This document shows, one piece after another, positions 45,946 to 55,700 of a DNA stretch of 64,000 bases. The notes under the pieces are model-generated. The model searched no databases, was not told the origin of the DNA, and saw only the letters and a list, made by a program, of their open reading frames with translations. The position numbers and the translations under genes were made by a program. Positions within the stretch are counted from its first letter, which is position 1; every line of letters starts with the position of its first letter. The stretch comes from Massilia putida (GTDB lineage: Bacteria > Pseudomonadota > Gammaproteobacteria > Burkholderiales > Burkholderiaceae_D), in NCBI RefSeq assembly GCF_001941825.1, contig NZ_CP019038.1, positions 4,402,001 to 4,466,000 on the forward strand. Reading direction: 5' to 3'.

Positions 45946-47309
45946 GAGCTTTCCTCGGCTCGATGACGGGCCGCGTGTTTGCCACCCTGCTGCTCGGCAT
46001 CCTGCTCACGGCCGCGCTGACCCAGCTGCTGGCCGACGCCGAGCGCCAGCACGTCATCGACGAATTCCGCGACCTGCACAATCTCGACCGTGCCGAACAG
46101 CTGATCATGGCCACCGAGATCGTCCCCGAGTCCGCGCGCAAGGCCTACCTGGACGTGGCCAACCGCCCCGGCATGCGGCTCGTCGACGTCGACACTGTCC
46201 CGGCCGCGCTTGCGCCGGGCAATTCCGAATTCACCCAGGCCCTCGCGGCCCGCATGGGCAAAGGCTATGTGATGCGATCCCTCGCCGCGCGTCCGGCGGC
46301 GTGCGCGACGGCGCGCGAACAGCCCGTCGTATTCGGCCTGCTGCGCATGAAGTGGCGCGGCACGTGCGAGAGCATCAGCGTGCGCCTGCGCGACGGCGAC
46401 GAGCTCGTGCTGTCCGTGCTGCCGCCGCGCTCGGCCACGTCGCCGCAGCGTACCGACTACACGTGGACCATTTCGATCTTCCTCGTCAGCGTCGCCTTCC
46501 TCGCCTACCTCGTGGCGCGCATGACGACGCGGCCGCTGAAGCAGCTGGCGCAGGCCGCGAAAGACCTCGGCAACGACATCAACCACCCGCCGCTCGACCT
46601 CACGGGCGCCGACGAGATCCGCCAGGCCAGCGCCGCGTTCAACGCGATGCAGGCGCGCATCCGCCAGTACATCTTCCAGCGCACGCAGATGCTGGCCGCC
46701 ATCACCCACGATCTGCAGACGCCGCTCACGCGCATGCGCCTGCGCCTGGAAAAGGTCAGCGAGCCGGAATTGAAGGAGCGCCTGATCGGCGACCTGTCGG
46801 CGATGCAGGCGATGGTGCGCGAAGGCCTCGACCTCGCGCGCAGCATGGACACGACGGAAGCCATGCAGATGCTGGACCTCGACTCGCTGCTGGATTCCGT
46901 GGTCGCCGACGCGGCCGAGAGCTGCCAGCGCGTGACCCTGTCCGGCCATGCCGGCATGGCGCTGCTGGGCCGGCCGATGGACCTGCGCCGCTGCCTCGTC
47001 AACCTGATCGACAACGCCGTCAAATACGGCTACACGGCCAAGGTCAGCGTCGACCGCATCAACGGCGCGGCACGCATCCGCATCCGCGATACCGGCCCCG
47101 GCATCCCGGGCGGCGAGCTGGCGCGTGTGTTCGACCCGTTCTACCGGGTGGAAACGTCGCGTTCGCGCGAGTCGGGCGGGACGGGTCTGGGGCTCACGAT
47201 CGCGCGCAACATCGCCGAGCAGCACGGCGGCAGCATCAGCCTCGTCAACCACCCGGAAGGCGGCCTCGAAGCGACCCTGATGCTGCCGGAATACTACCCA
47301 GGCAAGTAA
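45942..47309 (+). CDS. EnvZ-type sensor histidine kinase
   Basis: A 455-residue inner-membrane kinase. TM1 is at about 12-30. A periplasmic domain (about 31-172) has two cysteines (Cys121, Cys142) that could form a disulfide. TM2 is at about 174-192, followed by a HAMP domain. The H-box has His256 (ITHDLQTPLTRMRL), and the ATPase domain has NLIDNAVKYG, DTGPGIP and GGTGLGLTIA. The GTG start at 45942 overlaps the regulator's stop and has GGTGGAG upstream; an ATG at 45963 is the alternative. The first 21 bases therefore assume coupled translation. Signals are probably envelope or redox stress, judged from Spy and DsbD nearby. Confidence 0.93.
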   Translation: MRAFLGSMTGRVFATLLLGILLTAALTQLLADAERQHVIDEFRDLHNLDRAEQLIMATEIVPESARKAYLDVANRPGMRLVDVDTVPAALAPGNSEFTQALAARMGKGYVMRSLAARPAACATAREQPVVFGLLRMKWRGTCESISVRLRDGDELVLSVLPPRSATSPQRTDYTWTISIFLVSVAFLAYLVARMTTRPLKQLAQAAKDLGNDINHPPLDLTGADEIRQASAAFNAMQARIRQYIFQRTQMLAAITHDLQTPLTRMRLRLEKVSEPELKERLIGDLSAMQAMVREGLDLARSMDTTEAMQMLDLDSLLDSVVADAAESCQRVTLSGHAGMALLGRPMDLRRCLVNLIDNAVKYGYTAKVSVDRINGAARIRIRDTGPGIPGGELARVFDPFYRVETSRSRESGGTGLGLTIARNIAEQHGGSISLVNHPEGGLEATLMLPEYYPGK

Positions 47310-47453
47310 GCAAAAAAATCGTCCCGACAGAAACAATGCTGTTACACCCGTGTGGGACAATTCTTGACGGAGGCTGGGCCTTGCCGGCCGGCGTCATCCT
47401 CATCGCATAAATAATATAAGAGATCGACCGCCGACGGCGGCACAGGGAGTGGA

Positions 47454-48623
47454 ATGAAAAGCAAGAATATCGCGATTGTCGTCGGCATCGTCGTGGCCGT
47501 CGGCGCCGGTACATGGACCGTGAATCACGGGCCCGATTCGCACGCCGACGGTGCCGCCGCCCCGGGCGGCAAGGGCAAGGGTGAGCAGCCGCCGGCGGTC
47601 GTCAACGTCGTGGCGCCGCAGCGCGAGGACGTCGCCGTCGTGCAGCAGGCCAACGGCACCGTCACGCCGATCCGCACCGTCGACCTGCACCCGCAGACGA
47701 CGGCCACCATCCGCCAGGTCCACATCAAGGAAGGCCAGTTCGTCAAACAGGGCGAGCTGATGTTCTCGCTGGACGACCGCGCCGACCGCGCCAACCTCGA
47801 CAAGGCGCAAGCCCAGGTCGAGCGCGACCGCGCGTCGCTGGCCGACCTCGAGCGCCAGTTCAAGCGGAGCCAGGATCTGTTTGCCCAGAAATTCATCGCC
47901 CAGAGCGCCGTCGACACCCTGCACGCCCAGGTCGACCAGGCCCGCGCCACCCTGCAGTCCGACGTCGCGGCCGCGCGCGCGAGCAGCGTCGCGACGAGCT
48001 ACACGGCCATCCGCGCGCCGATGTCCGGCCGTGTGGGCGGCATCAACGTCTATCCGGGCAGCCTCGTGCAGCCGGCGACGTCGCTCACGACGATCACCCA
48101 GCTGGACCCGATCACCGTCGCGTTCACCTTGCCCGAATCGAGCCTGCCCGGCCTGCTGGCCGCCCAGAAGCGCGGCAAGGTCGAGGTCGAAGCACTGCCG
48201 GGCGCCGACCTGCCTCCCGTCAAAGGCACGCTCAGCTTCGTCGACAACACCGTCGACCCGGCGGCCGGCACGATCAAGGTGAAGGCCGAGTTCGACAACC
48301 GCGAAACGACCCTGTGGCCCGGCCAGTACGTGAACACGAAGCTCATCGTGCAGACGCTCAAGAATGCCGTCGTGATCCCGCAGAACGCCATCATCACCAA
48401 TGCCCAGGGCACGTTCGTGTACGTGCTGGAGAAAGACCAATCCGCACGCCTCGTGCCCGTGCAGCGCGTGTACGGCGCCGGCACGGTTGCCGCCGTGAGC
48501 GGTCTCGCCGGCAGCGAACAAGTCATTACCGAGGGCAAGCAGAACGTGCGTCCCGGCGCCCGGGTGCGGCTCGCCTCCGAGCTGGGCAAAGGTAAAGACG
48601 TCCACGTGGCCGACAAGGGCTGA
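47454..48623 (+). CDS. RND efflux periplasmic adaptor
   Basis: A 389-residue membrane-fusion protein of the AcrA/MdtA family. A short N-terminal membrane anchor (about 6-22) and a Gly/Pro-rich linker are followed by the first lipoyl half (IRQVHIKEGQFVKQGELMFSLDD), a coiled-coil hairpin (about 108-175) and the second lipoyl half (IRAPMSGRVGGINVYPGSLV). Beta-barrel and membrane-proximal domains complete the protein. It lies 5 nt before the pump gene. No outer-membrane factor is encoded nearby, so it presumably shares a TolC-type channel. Confidence 0.94.
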   Translation: MKSKNIAIVVGIVVAVGAGTWTVNHGPDSHADGAAAPGGKGKGEQPPAVVNVVAPQREDVAVVQQANGTVTPIRTVDLHPQTTATIRQVHIKEGQFVKQGELMFSLDDRADRANLDKAQAQVERDRASLADLERQFKRSQDLFAQKFIAQSAVDTLHAQVDQARATLQSDVAAARASSVATSYTAIRAPMSGRVGGINVYPGSLVQPATSLTTITQLDPITVAFTLPESSLPGLLAAQKRGKVEVEALPGADLPPVKGTLSFVDNTVDPAAGTIKVKAEFDNRETTLWPGQYVNTKLIVQTLKNAVVIPQNAIITNAQGTFVYVLEKDQSARLVPVQRVYGAGTVAAVSGLAGSEQVITEGKQNVRPGARVRLASELGKGKDVHVADKG

Positions 48624-48628
48624 ACGCG

Positions 48629-51600
48629 ATGAATCTGTCCGAACTGTGCATCCGCCGGCCCGTGATGGTCGTGCTGCTGTCGATCAGCCTGATCCTGGTC
48701 GGCATCCTGGCCTATTCCCACATCCCCGTCGCGGCGCTGCCCAGCTATAACACGCCCGTCATCAACGTCAATGCCAACCTGGACGGCGCCAGCCCCGAGA
48801 CGATGGCGTCGTCCGTCGCGCTGCCGCTCGAAAAGCAGTTCTCGACGATCGCCGGCATCAACCTGATCACGTCGACGAGCACGCAGGGCAGCACGTCGCT
48901 CACGTTGGAATTCGATCCGTCGATCGACGTCAACGCGGCCGCCGTCGACGTCCAGGCCGCGCTGCTCGCGGCCCAGCGCCAGCTGCCGCAGGAAATGACG
49001 ACGATGCCGTCGTACCGCAAGGTCAACCCGGCCGACGCGCCCGTGTTGTTCATGACGATGACGTCGCCGTCGATGAATCTGTCGGAGCTGAACGACTACG
49101 CGGAAAACCTCGTGTCGCCCGCGATCTCGACCTTGCCGGGTGTCGCCCAGGTGTCCGTCAACGGCGGCAAGCGCTTCGCCGTGCGCGTGCGCGCGAAGAC
49201 CGACCTCATGAATGCCCGCAACATCACGATGGACGAGCTGGCGACGGCGCTGCGCTCGGCCAACTCGAACTCGGCGCTGGGCATCCTCGACGGTCCGCAG
49301 CAGACGCTGACCATCCAGGGCCCCGCGCAGATGATGAAGGCGGCCGATTTCGAGCACCTGATCGTCGCCACCCGCGACAACCTGCCGGTGCGCCTGAAGG
49401 ACGTGGCCACCGTCGAGGACAGCTACCAGTCGACCCGCGCATTCGGCGCCTACAATGGCGAGCGCGCCATCGTGCTGCTCGTGCAGCGCCAGCCGAACGC
49501 GAACACGGTCGAAGTGGTCGACGGCGTGCGCCGCCTGCTGCCGCGTTTCCAGTCGCAGCTGCCCGCGTCCATCAAGATCAACCTCGTCAACGACCGCTCC
49601 AAGTCGATCCGCGAGGCGATCCACGACGTCAACTTCACGCTGGCGCTGACGGTCGGCCTCGTCGTGCTCGTGATCTTCCTGTTCCTGCACCGCGCGTCGG
49701 CCACGTTCATCCCCGCGATCACGATGCCGATCTCGCTGCTGGGCGCGCTGGCGTTGCTGTTCTGGCTCGGCTACAGCCTCGACAACATTTCTCTGCTGGG
49801 CATCACGCTCGCCGTCGGCCTCGTCGTCGACGATGCCATCGTCGTGCTGGAAAACATCGTGCGCCACATCGAGATGGGCAAGAAGCCGCTGCGCGCGGCG
49901 CTCGACGGCTCGCGCGAGATGGGTTTCACCATCTTGTCGATCTCGGTGTCGCTCGTCGCCGTGTTCATTCCGATCTTCTTCATGCCGGGCGTGATCGGCC
50001 TGCTGTTCCACGAATTCGCCGTCATCGTCGGCCTGGCCATCCTGGTGTCGGCCGCGGTGTCGCTGACGCTCGTGCCGATGCTGTCCTCGCGCTTGCTGCC
50101 GTCGCACGGCCACGACCACACGGAAGAGAAGAGCTTCATCGGCCGCCATTTCGAACGCGGCTTCACGCTGCTGCGCAACGCGTACGAAACGACGCTCGAC
50201 GTGGCGCTGAAGCACCGCTTCGTCGTATTGATCATCGCGTTCGGTACGTTCGCGCTGACCGTCGTGCTGTACACGACCATTCCCAAAGGCTTCTTTCCGG
50301 AGGAAGACATCGGCCAGCTGCGTCTGACGACCGAGGCCGCCGAGGACATTTCGTCGTCCGCGATGGTCACGCTGCAGACGAAGGTCGCCGATGTGGTCCA
50401 GGCCGACCCGGCCGTGCAAGACGTCACGTCGTTCTCGGGCGGCGGCAACAGCGGCCGCATGTTCATCGTGCTGAAACCGCGCGACCAGCGCGACAAGATG
50501 CCGCAGGTGGTCGACCGTCTGCGCAAGGCCACGCACAAGATCCCGGGCGTCAACGTCTACATGGCACCGGTGCAAAACCTGCAACTGGGCGGCCGCCAGA
50601 GCAAGAGCCGCTACCAGTACACCTTGCAGAGCGTATCCGGCGCGGACATCAGCCAGTGGGCCAACGAGTACATGGAGCGCATGCGCAACAACCCGTTGTT
50701 CCGCGACGTCACCAGCGACACCCAGGACAAGGGCCTGCAGGCCAAGCTCGACATCGACCGCGACAAGGCCAACCTGCTGGGCGTGCAGCTGGGCGACATC
50801 CGCACGGCGCTGTACGCGGCGTTCGGCGAGCGCCAGGTGTCGACGATCTATTCGAGCGCGGCCAGCTATTACGTGATCCTGGAAACGGCCAACGAAGACC
50901 GCCAGTTCGAGGACGCGCTGTCGCGCCTGTCGGTGCGCAGCAAGACGGGCCAGCTCGTGCAGCTGTCCAGCGTGGCGACGGTGAAACGCACGGTCGGCCC
51001 CATCGCCGTCAACCACCAGGGCCAGTTGCAGGCGATCACGCTGTCGTTCAACCTGGCGCCGGACGCGCCGCTCGGCGACGCCACCGCCGCCATCGAACAG
51101 ATGGGCCGCGACATGAAGCTGCCCGCGTCCGTCATCACGAAGTATGGCGGCGACGCGGCCGTGTTCCAGGATTCGCAGTCGAGCCAGCTGATCCTGATCG
51201 TGGCGGCCGTCGGCGTGATCTATGTGCTGCTGGGTGTGCTGTACGAGAGTTTTATCCACCCGATCACGATCCTGGCCGGTCTGCCGTCCGCCGCGGTGGG
51301 GGCGCTGCTGACGCTGCGCCTGTTTAATCTGGACCTGACGATGATCGCCATCATCGGCATCCTGATGCTGATCGGCATCGTCAAGAAGAACGCGATCATG
51401 ATGATCGACTTCGCCCTCGACGCCCAGCGCAACCAGGGCATGACGCCCGAGCGGGCGATCCGCGAGGCGTGCATCCTGCGCTTCCGCCCGATCATGATGA
51501 CGACCATGGCGGCACTGATGGGCGCGCTGCCGATCGCCCTCGGCCTGGGTGCCGGCGCCGAGCTGCGCCAGCCGCTGGGCCTGGCCGTGTGCGGCGGGCT

Positions 51601-51745
51601 GATCTTCTCGCAAGTGATCACGCTGTACATCACGCCGGTGATCTACCTGTACCTCGACAAGTACAGCGGCAGCGGGCCGATGACGGATGCGCAGGTCGTC
51701 GAGATGGAGCAGGGGCCGAAGGTGATGCTCAGCAAGGTCGCTTAA
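48629..51745 (+). CDS. RND multidrug efflux permease (HAE1 family)
   Basis: A 1038-residue pump with 12 membrane helices and two large periplasmic loops. It starts MNLSELCIRRPVMVVLLSISL. The proton-relay acidic pair is in TM4 (VGLVVDDAIVVLENI), and the TM10-11 region has IGIVKKNAIMMIDFALDAQRNQGM, with the conserved Lys. The family exports drugs, dyes, detergents or signalling molecules by proton antiport. The closest named relatives by motif are the MdtB/MdtC and MexF types, but specificity cannot be read. It is cotranscribed with the adaptor and probably controlled by the upstream two-component pair. Confidence 0.95.
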   Translation: MNLSELCIRRPVMVVLLSISLILVGILAYSHIPVAALPSYNTPVINVNANLDGASPETMASSVALPLEKQFSTIAGINLITSTSTQGSTSLTLEFDPSIDVNAAAVDVQAALLAAQRQLPQEMTTMPSYRKVNPADAPVLFMTMTSPSMNLSELNDYAENLVSPAISTLPGVAQVSVNGGKRFAVRVRAKTDLMNARNITMDELATALRSANSNSALGILDGPQQTLTIQGPAQMMKAADFEHLIVATRDNLPVRLKDVATVEDSYQSTRAFGAYNGERAIVLLVQRQPNANTVEVVDGVRRLLPRFQSQLPASIKINLVNDRSKSIREAIHDVNFTLALTVGLVVLVIFLFLHRASATFIPAITMPISLLGALALLFWLGYSLDNISLLGITLAVGLVVDDAIVVLENIVRHIEMGKKPLRAALDGSREMGFTILSISVSLVAVFIPIFFMPGVIGLLFHEFAVIVGLAILVSAAVSLTLVPMLSSRLLPSHGHDHTEEKSFIGRHFERGFTLLRNAYETTLDVALKHRFVVLIIAFGTFALTVVLYTTIPKGFFPEEDIGQLRLTTEAAEDISSSAMVTLQTKVADVVQADPAVQDVTSFSGGGNSGRMFIVLKPRDQRDKMPQVVDRLRKATHKIPGVNVYMAPVQNLQLGGRQSKSRYQYTLQSVSGADISQWANEYMERMRNNPLFRDVTSDTQDKGLQAKLDIDRDKANLLGVQLGDIRTALYAAFGERQVSTIYSSAASYYVILETANEDRQFEDALSRLSVRSKTGQLVQLSSVATVKRTVGPIAVNHQGQLQAITLSFNLAPDAPLGDATAAIEQMGRDMKLPASVITKYGGDAAVFQDSQSSQLILIVAAVGVIYVLLGVLYESFIHPITILAGLPSAAVGALLTLRLFNLDLTMIAIIGILMLIGIVKKNAIMMIDFALDAQRNQGMTPERAIREACILRFRPIMMTTMAALMGALPIALGLGAGAELRQPLGLAVCGGLIFSQVITLYITPVIYLYLDKYSGSGPMTDAQVVEMEQGPKVMLSKVA

Positions 51746-51748
51746 CCG

Positions 51749-51823
51749 CGCCCCGCGAAGGCGGGGCCCATACTGAGCGGGCCAAGACACTCAGCGTGGG
51801 TTCCCGCGTGCGCGGGAATGACG
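51749..51823. repeat. REP-like element, copy 3 (after the RND pump)
   Basis: The element contains CGCGAAGGCGGGGCCCATAC, TGAGCGGGCC, ACTCAGCGTGGGTTCCCGC and the terminal hairpin TTCCCGCGTGCGCGGGAA. It aligns with the copies at 40591 and 44433 and is the cleanest of the three. Confidence 0.7.
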
Positions 51824-51827
51824 TGGC

Positions 51828-51860
51828 GATGTGAAATGAGGGCATAACCCATTTCACATC
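51828..51860 (+). terminator. Hairpin after the RND operon
   Basis: GATGTGAAATG and CATTTCACATC form a perfect 11-bp stem, extended by GGG/CCC inside. It directly follows the REP-like element. No T-run follows on this strand. Confidence 0.55.
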
Positions 51861-51877
51861 GACCGATTCCTTGGCGC

Positions 51878-51904
51878 AAGGTTGATACACACTGTAACAA
51901 CCTT
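51878..51904. promoter_or_regulatory. 27-bp dyad, candidate operator
   Basis: AAGGTTG-A-TAC (5' arm) and GTA-A-CAACCTT (3' arm) are symmetric except for one position, around ACACT. It lies about 150 nt before the unknown TonB-like gene in a 307-nt gap that also holds a REP copy and a hairpin. The regulator is unknown. Confidence 0.4.
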
Positions 51905-52052
51905 TAAGCTACCCAGCTTGTACTCTGATTACAGATCCTTAACAGCGCGTGCGCAGAAAAACCAAACGGGTTAGACTGCGCCTCGTCAATATCTTTTTAC
52001 TGCCCCCTGACCAGGGGCCTTCACTATTTTGCGTGACCATTCCCACATCCCC

Positions 52053-52925
52053 ATGGAAGACAGCGATGTCTGCGTACATTGCGGCCAACCGCTGCCTGGA
52101 CGGAAAGTGGTCACCTATGGTGAAAAAGGCCCGAACCGCACCGGTATCGCGATCACGATCGCGCTGCACCTGCTGCTCGTGGCCATCTGGTTGGTCCAGC
52201 CCAAGACGGAACGCCATGCGCCGCCGAAGGCCGGCGAAGCCGTCGTCTGGCTGCCCCCGCTGAAACCGAACAAGCCCGCCGCCAAGCCGGCCGAGCAGGC
52301 ACCGAAAAAGACCGCGAAGGAGGCGCCATCGAAGCTGGCGCCGCCGCGTGTGATCCGCATGCCGCGCCTGCCGAACACGATCACCGTGCCGGACGTTAAG
52401 CCGGCGGAGGAAAAGCCGAAGCCGACCAAGGAAGAGACGAAGGCGCCGCCGCAGGAAGTCGACATGCAGGCCTATATCGACGCCCAGCGCAAGCGCCGCG
52501 GCGCGCCGGCCCAGACGGACCAGGCCGAGGAAAGCGAAGCGTCACGCGGCACGCGCAACGCGCTCGCGAACATCGCCGCCATCAACGGCCGCGGCGGCCA
52601 GGACCCGAACGAGACGGGCGGCGTGTTCAGCGTCACCAACAAGACGTTCAGCACGGCCGACCTGAAATTCCGCGGCTGGAACCCGAACTTCAAGCGCCGC
52701 TGGCTGACGGCCGTGACGGTCGAGCGCGGCAGCGAGCCGGACATCGAGACGGCCATCGTCAAGAAGATGATCGAACTGATCCGCAAGGAAAAGAGCGGCG
52801 ACTTCGAGTGGGACTCGCATCGCCTGAACCGCGTCGTCACCTTGTCGGCAAGGCCGCAGGATACGCAGGAACTGATGAACTTCCTGTACAAGGAAATGTT
52901 CCCGGAATACAAACCGCCGCGATAA
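52053..52925 (+). CDS. Unknown single-helix protein, CxxC N-terminus and TonB-like linker
   Basis: I do not recognise this 290-residue protein. The N-terminus has CVHCGQPLPG (Cys7, Cys10), a half zinc-ribbon like those in zinc-binding domains. One membrane helix (about 31-48) follows. A long Pro/Lys/Ala-rich region (about 67-135) resembles the periplasm-spanning linkers of TonB and TolA. A conserved-looking alpha/beta C-domain (about 190-290) contains FRGWNPNFKRRWLTAVTVERG. So it would sit in the inner membrane with a cytoplasmic Cys motif and a periplasmic tail. The start is ATG 52053; an in-frame TTG at 52029 would add eight residues. It is a single gene with a bidirectional terminator behind it. 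Confidence 0.75.
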   Translation: MEDSDVCVHCGQPLPGRKVVTYGEKGPNRTGIAITIALHLLLVAIWLVQPKTERHAPPKAGEAVVWLPPLKPNKPAAKPAEQAPKKTAKEAPSKLAPPRVIRMPRLPNTITVPDVKPAEEKPKPTKEETKAPPQEVDMQAYIDAQRKRRGAPAQTDQAEESEASRGTRNALANIAAINGRGGQDPNETGGVFSVTNKTFSTADLKFRGWNPNFKRRWLTAVTVERGSEPDIETAIVKKMIELIRKEKSGDFEWDSHRLNRVVTLSARPQDTQELMNFLYKEMFPEYKPPR

Positions 52926-52931
52926 AACAAA

Positions 52932-52958
52932 AAACCGCGCCTCGGCGCGGTTTTCGTT

Positions 52959-52960
<2 letters not shown>
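52932..52960. terminator. Bidirectional terminator
   Basis: AAACCGCGC and GCGCGGTTT form a 9-bp stem with loop CTCG. A-rich flank on the left and TTTTCGTTTT on the right make it active for both convergent genes. Confidence 0.9.
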
Positions 52961-54676
<1,716 letters not shown>

Positions 54677-54870
54677 GAGGGAAGTGGAGCGAAAAAGACA
54701 ACGAAGGTGAGGGCAGGAAACAAAGGCTATTGTACAATAGGGAGTTACCTGCCGCCGGCGAGCCTGAAGGACCGGACGCCGACGCGGAGGGCACGAGCAT
54801 GACCGCTGCACTGTAACTGCAAGTCGGGCCTTTGGGCCCAGTTAATCTTTGACTTTTTCAGGGTGCTTGA

Positions 54871-55554
54871 ATGAATCGTGTGTTTCAACCGGCCGCATGC
54901 GCGGCGATCGTGAAGTCCTTGCTGGCCAGTTTCCTCATCGTGGGCAGCGCTCTTGCAGCGGACGCGGCCCACGCGCCCCCAGCGGCCGCCAAGGCCGATC
55001 CGGCCAAGGGCGGTTCCCTCTACGACACCGGCGACAATGCCCGCGGCCTGCCGGCCTGCGCGTCCTGCCACGGCGCCGGCGGCAATTCGACCATCAACAC
55101 CAATCCGAAGCTGGCCGGCCAGATTGACACGTACATCCACAAGCAGCTCGTCGACTTCACGACGCCGGCCCGCAACCAGCCCGTGATGACGACGTACGCC
55201 AAGATGCTGAGCGACGACGAAAAGAAAAACATCGCCGCCTATCTGGCCACGCAGCAGCCCAAGCAGGGCGCCGCCCGCAACAAGGACACACTGGAACTGG
55301 GCCGCAAGATTTATCGCGGCGGCATCGCAGACCGCGGCGTGGCCGCCTGCGCCAGCTGCCACGGCGCGACCGGTTCGGGCATCCCGGCCCAGTACCCGCG
55401 CATCGCGGGCCAGCACCAGGATTACACCGTCGCCCAGCTGCAGGCGTTCAAGACCGGCGCGCGCAACAACAGCCCGCAGATGGCCACGCTGGCCAAGCGC
55501 CTGTCGGATGACGAAATGAAAGCCGTGGCGGACTATATCGCCGGCCTGAAGTAA
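54871..55554 (+). CDS. Cytochrome c4 (diheme)
   Basis: A 227-residue periplasmic electron carrier. The signal peptide ends about residue 30 (SALAAD). Two tandem cytochrome c domains have heme sites Cys63-Cys66-His67 (CASCHG) and Cys160-Cys163-His164 (CASCHG). Distal Met ligands are available in NQPVMTTYAKMLS and NNSPQMATLAKRLS. Cytochrome c4 feeds electrons to terminal oxidases such as cbb3. ResB and CcsA, which attach its hemes, follow directly. Confidence 0.95.
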   Translation: MNRVFQPAACAAIVKSLLASFLIVGSALAADAAHAPPAAAKADPAKGGSLYDTGDNARGLPACASCHGAGGNSTINTNPKLAGQIDTYIHKQLVDFTTPARNQPVMTTYAKMLSDDEKKNIAAYLATQQPKQGAARNKDTLELGRKIYRGGIADRGVAACASCHGATGSGIPAQYPRIAGQHQDYTVAQLQAFKTGARNNSPQMATLAKRLSDDEMKAVADYIAGLK

Positions 55555-55629
55555 TTGGCCGGTATTGCCGGACCACGATAATCGAGCCGACCAATCGGCC
55601 TACAATAAAAACTGGCGGGAACAACAGGG

Positions 55630-55664
55630 AAGGGCGACCGCGGAAGCGGGGCGCCCTTTTGTTG
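55630..55664 (+). terminator. Terminator after cytochrome c4
   Basis: AAGGGCG and CGCCCTT form the outer stem, CGC/GCG pair inside, and TTTTGTTGT follows. It separates the cytochrome gene from resB, which presumably has its own promoter. Confidence 0.8.
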
Positions 55665-55700
55665 TATGCTCGCTGGTTGTTGTGTTTAGAGTGAAAGTCG

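Noticed and set aside
48050..51790. A 1246-codon antisense frame under the RND pump
   Set aside because: The pump and adaptor are certain. The antisense product is Arg/His/Asp-rich without domains.
52033..52052. Alternative starts (TTG 52029) for the unknown TonB-like gene
   Set aside because: Neither candidate has a convincing ribosome-binding site. The ATG at 52053 was kept as the simpler choice; the N-terminus stays uncertain by eight residues.
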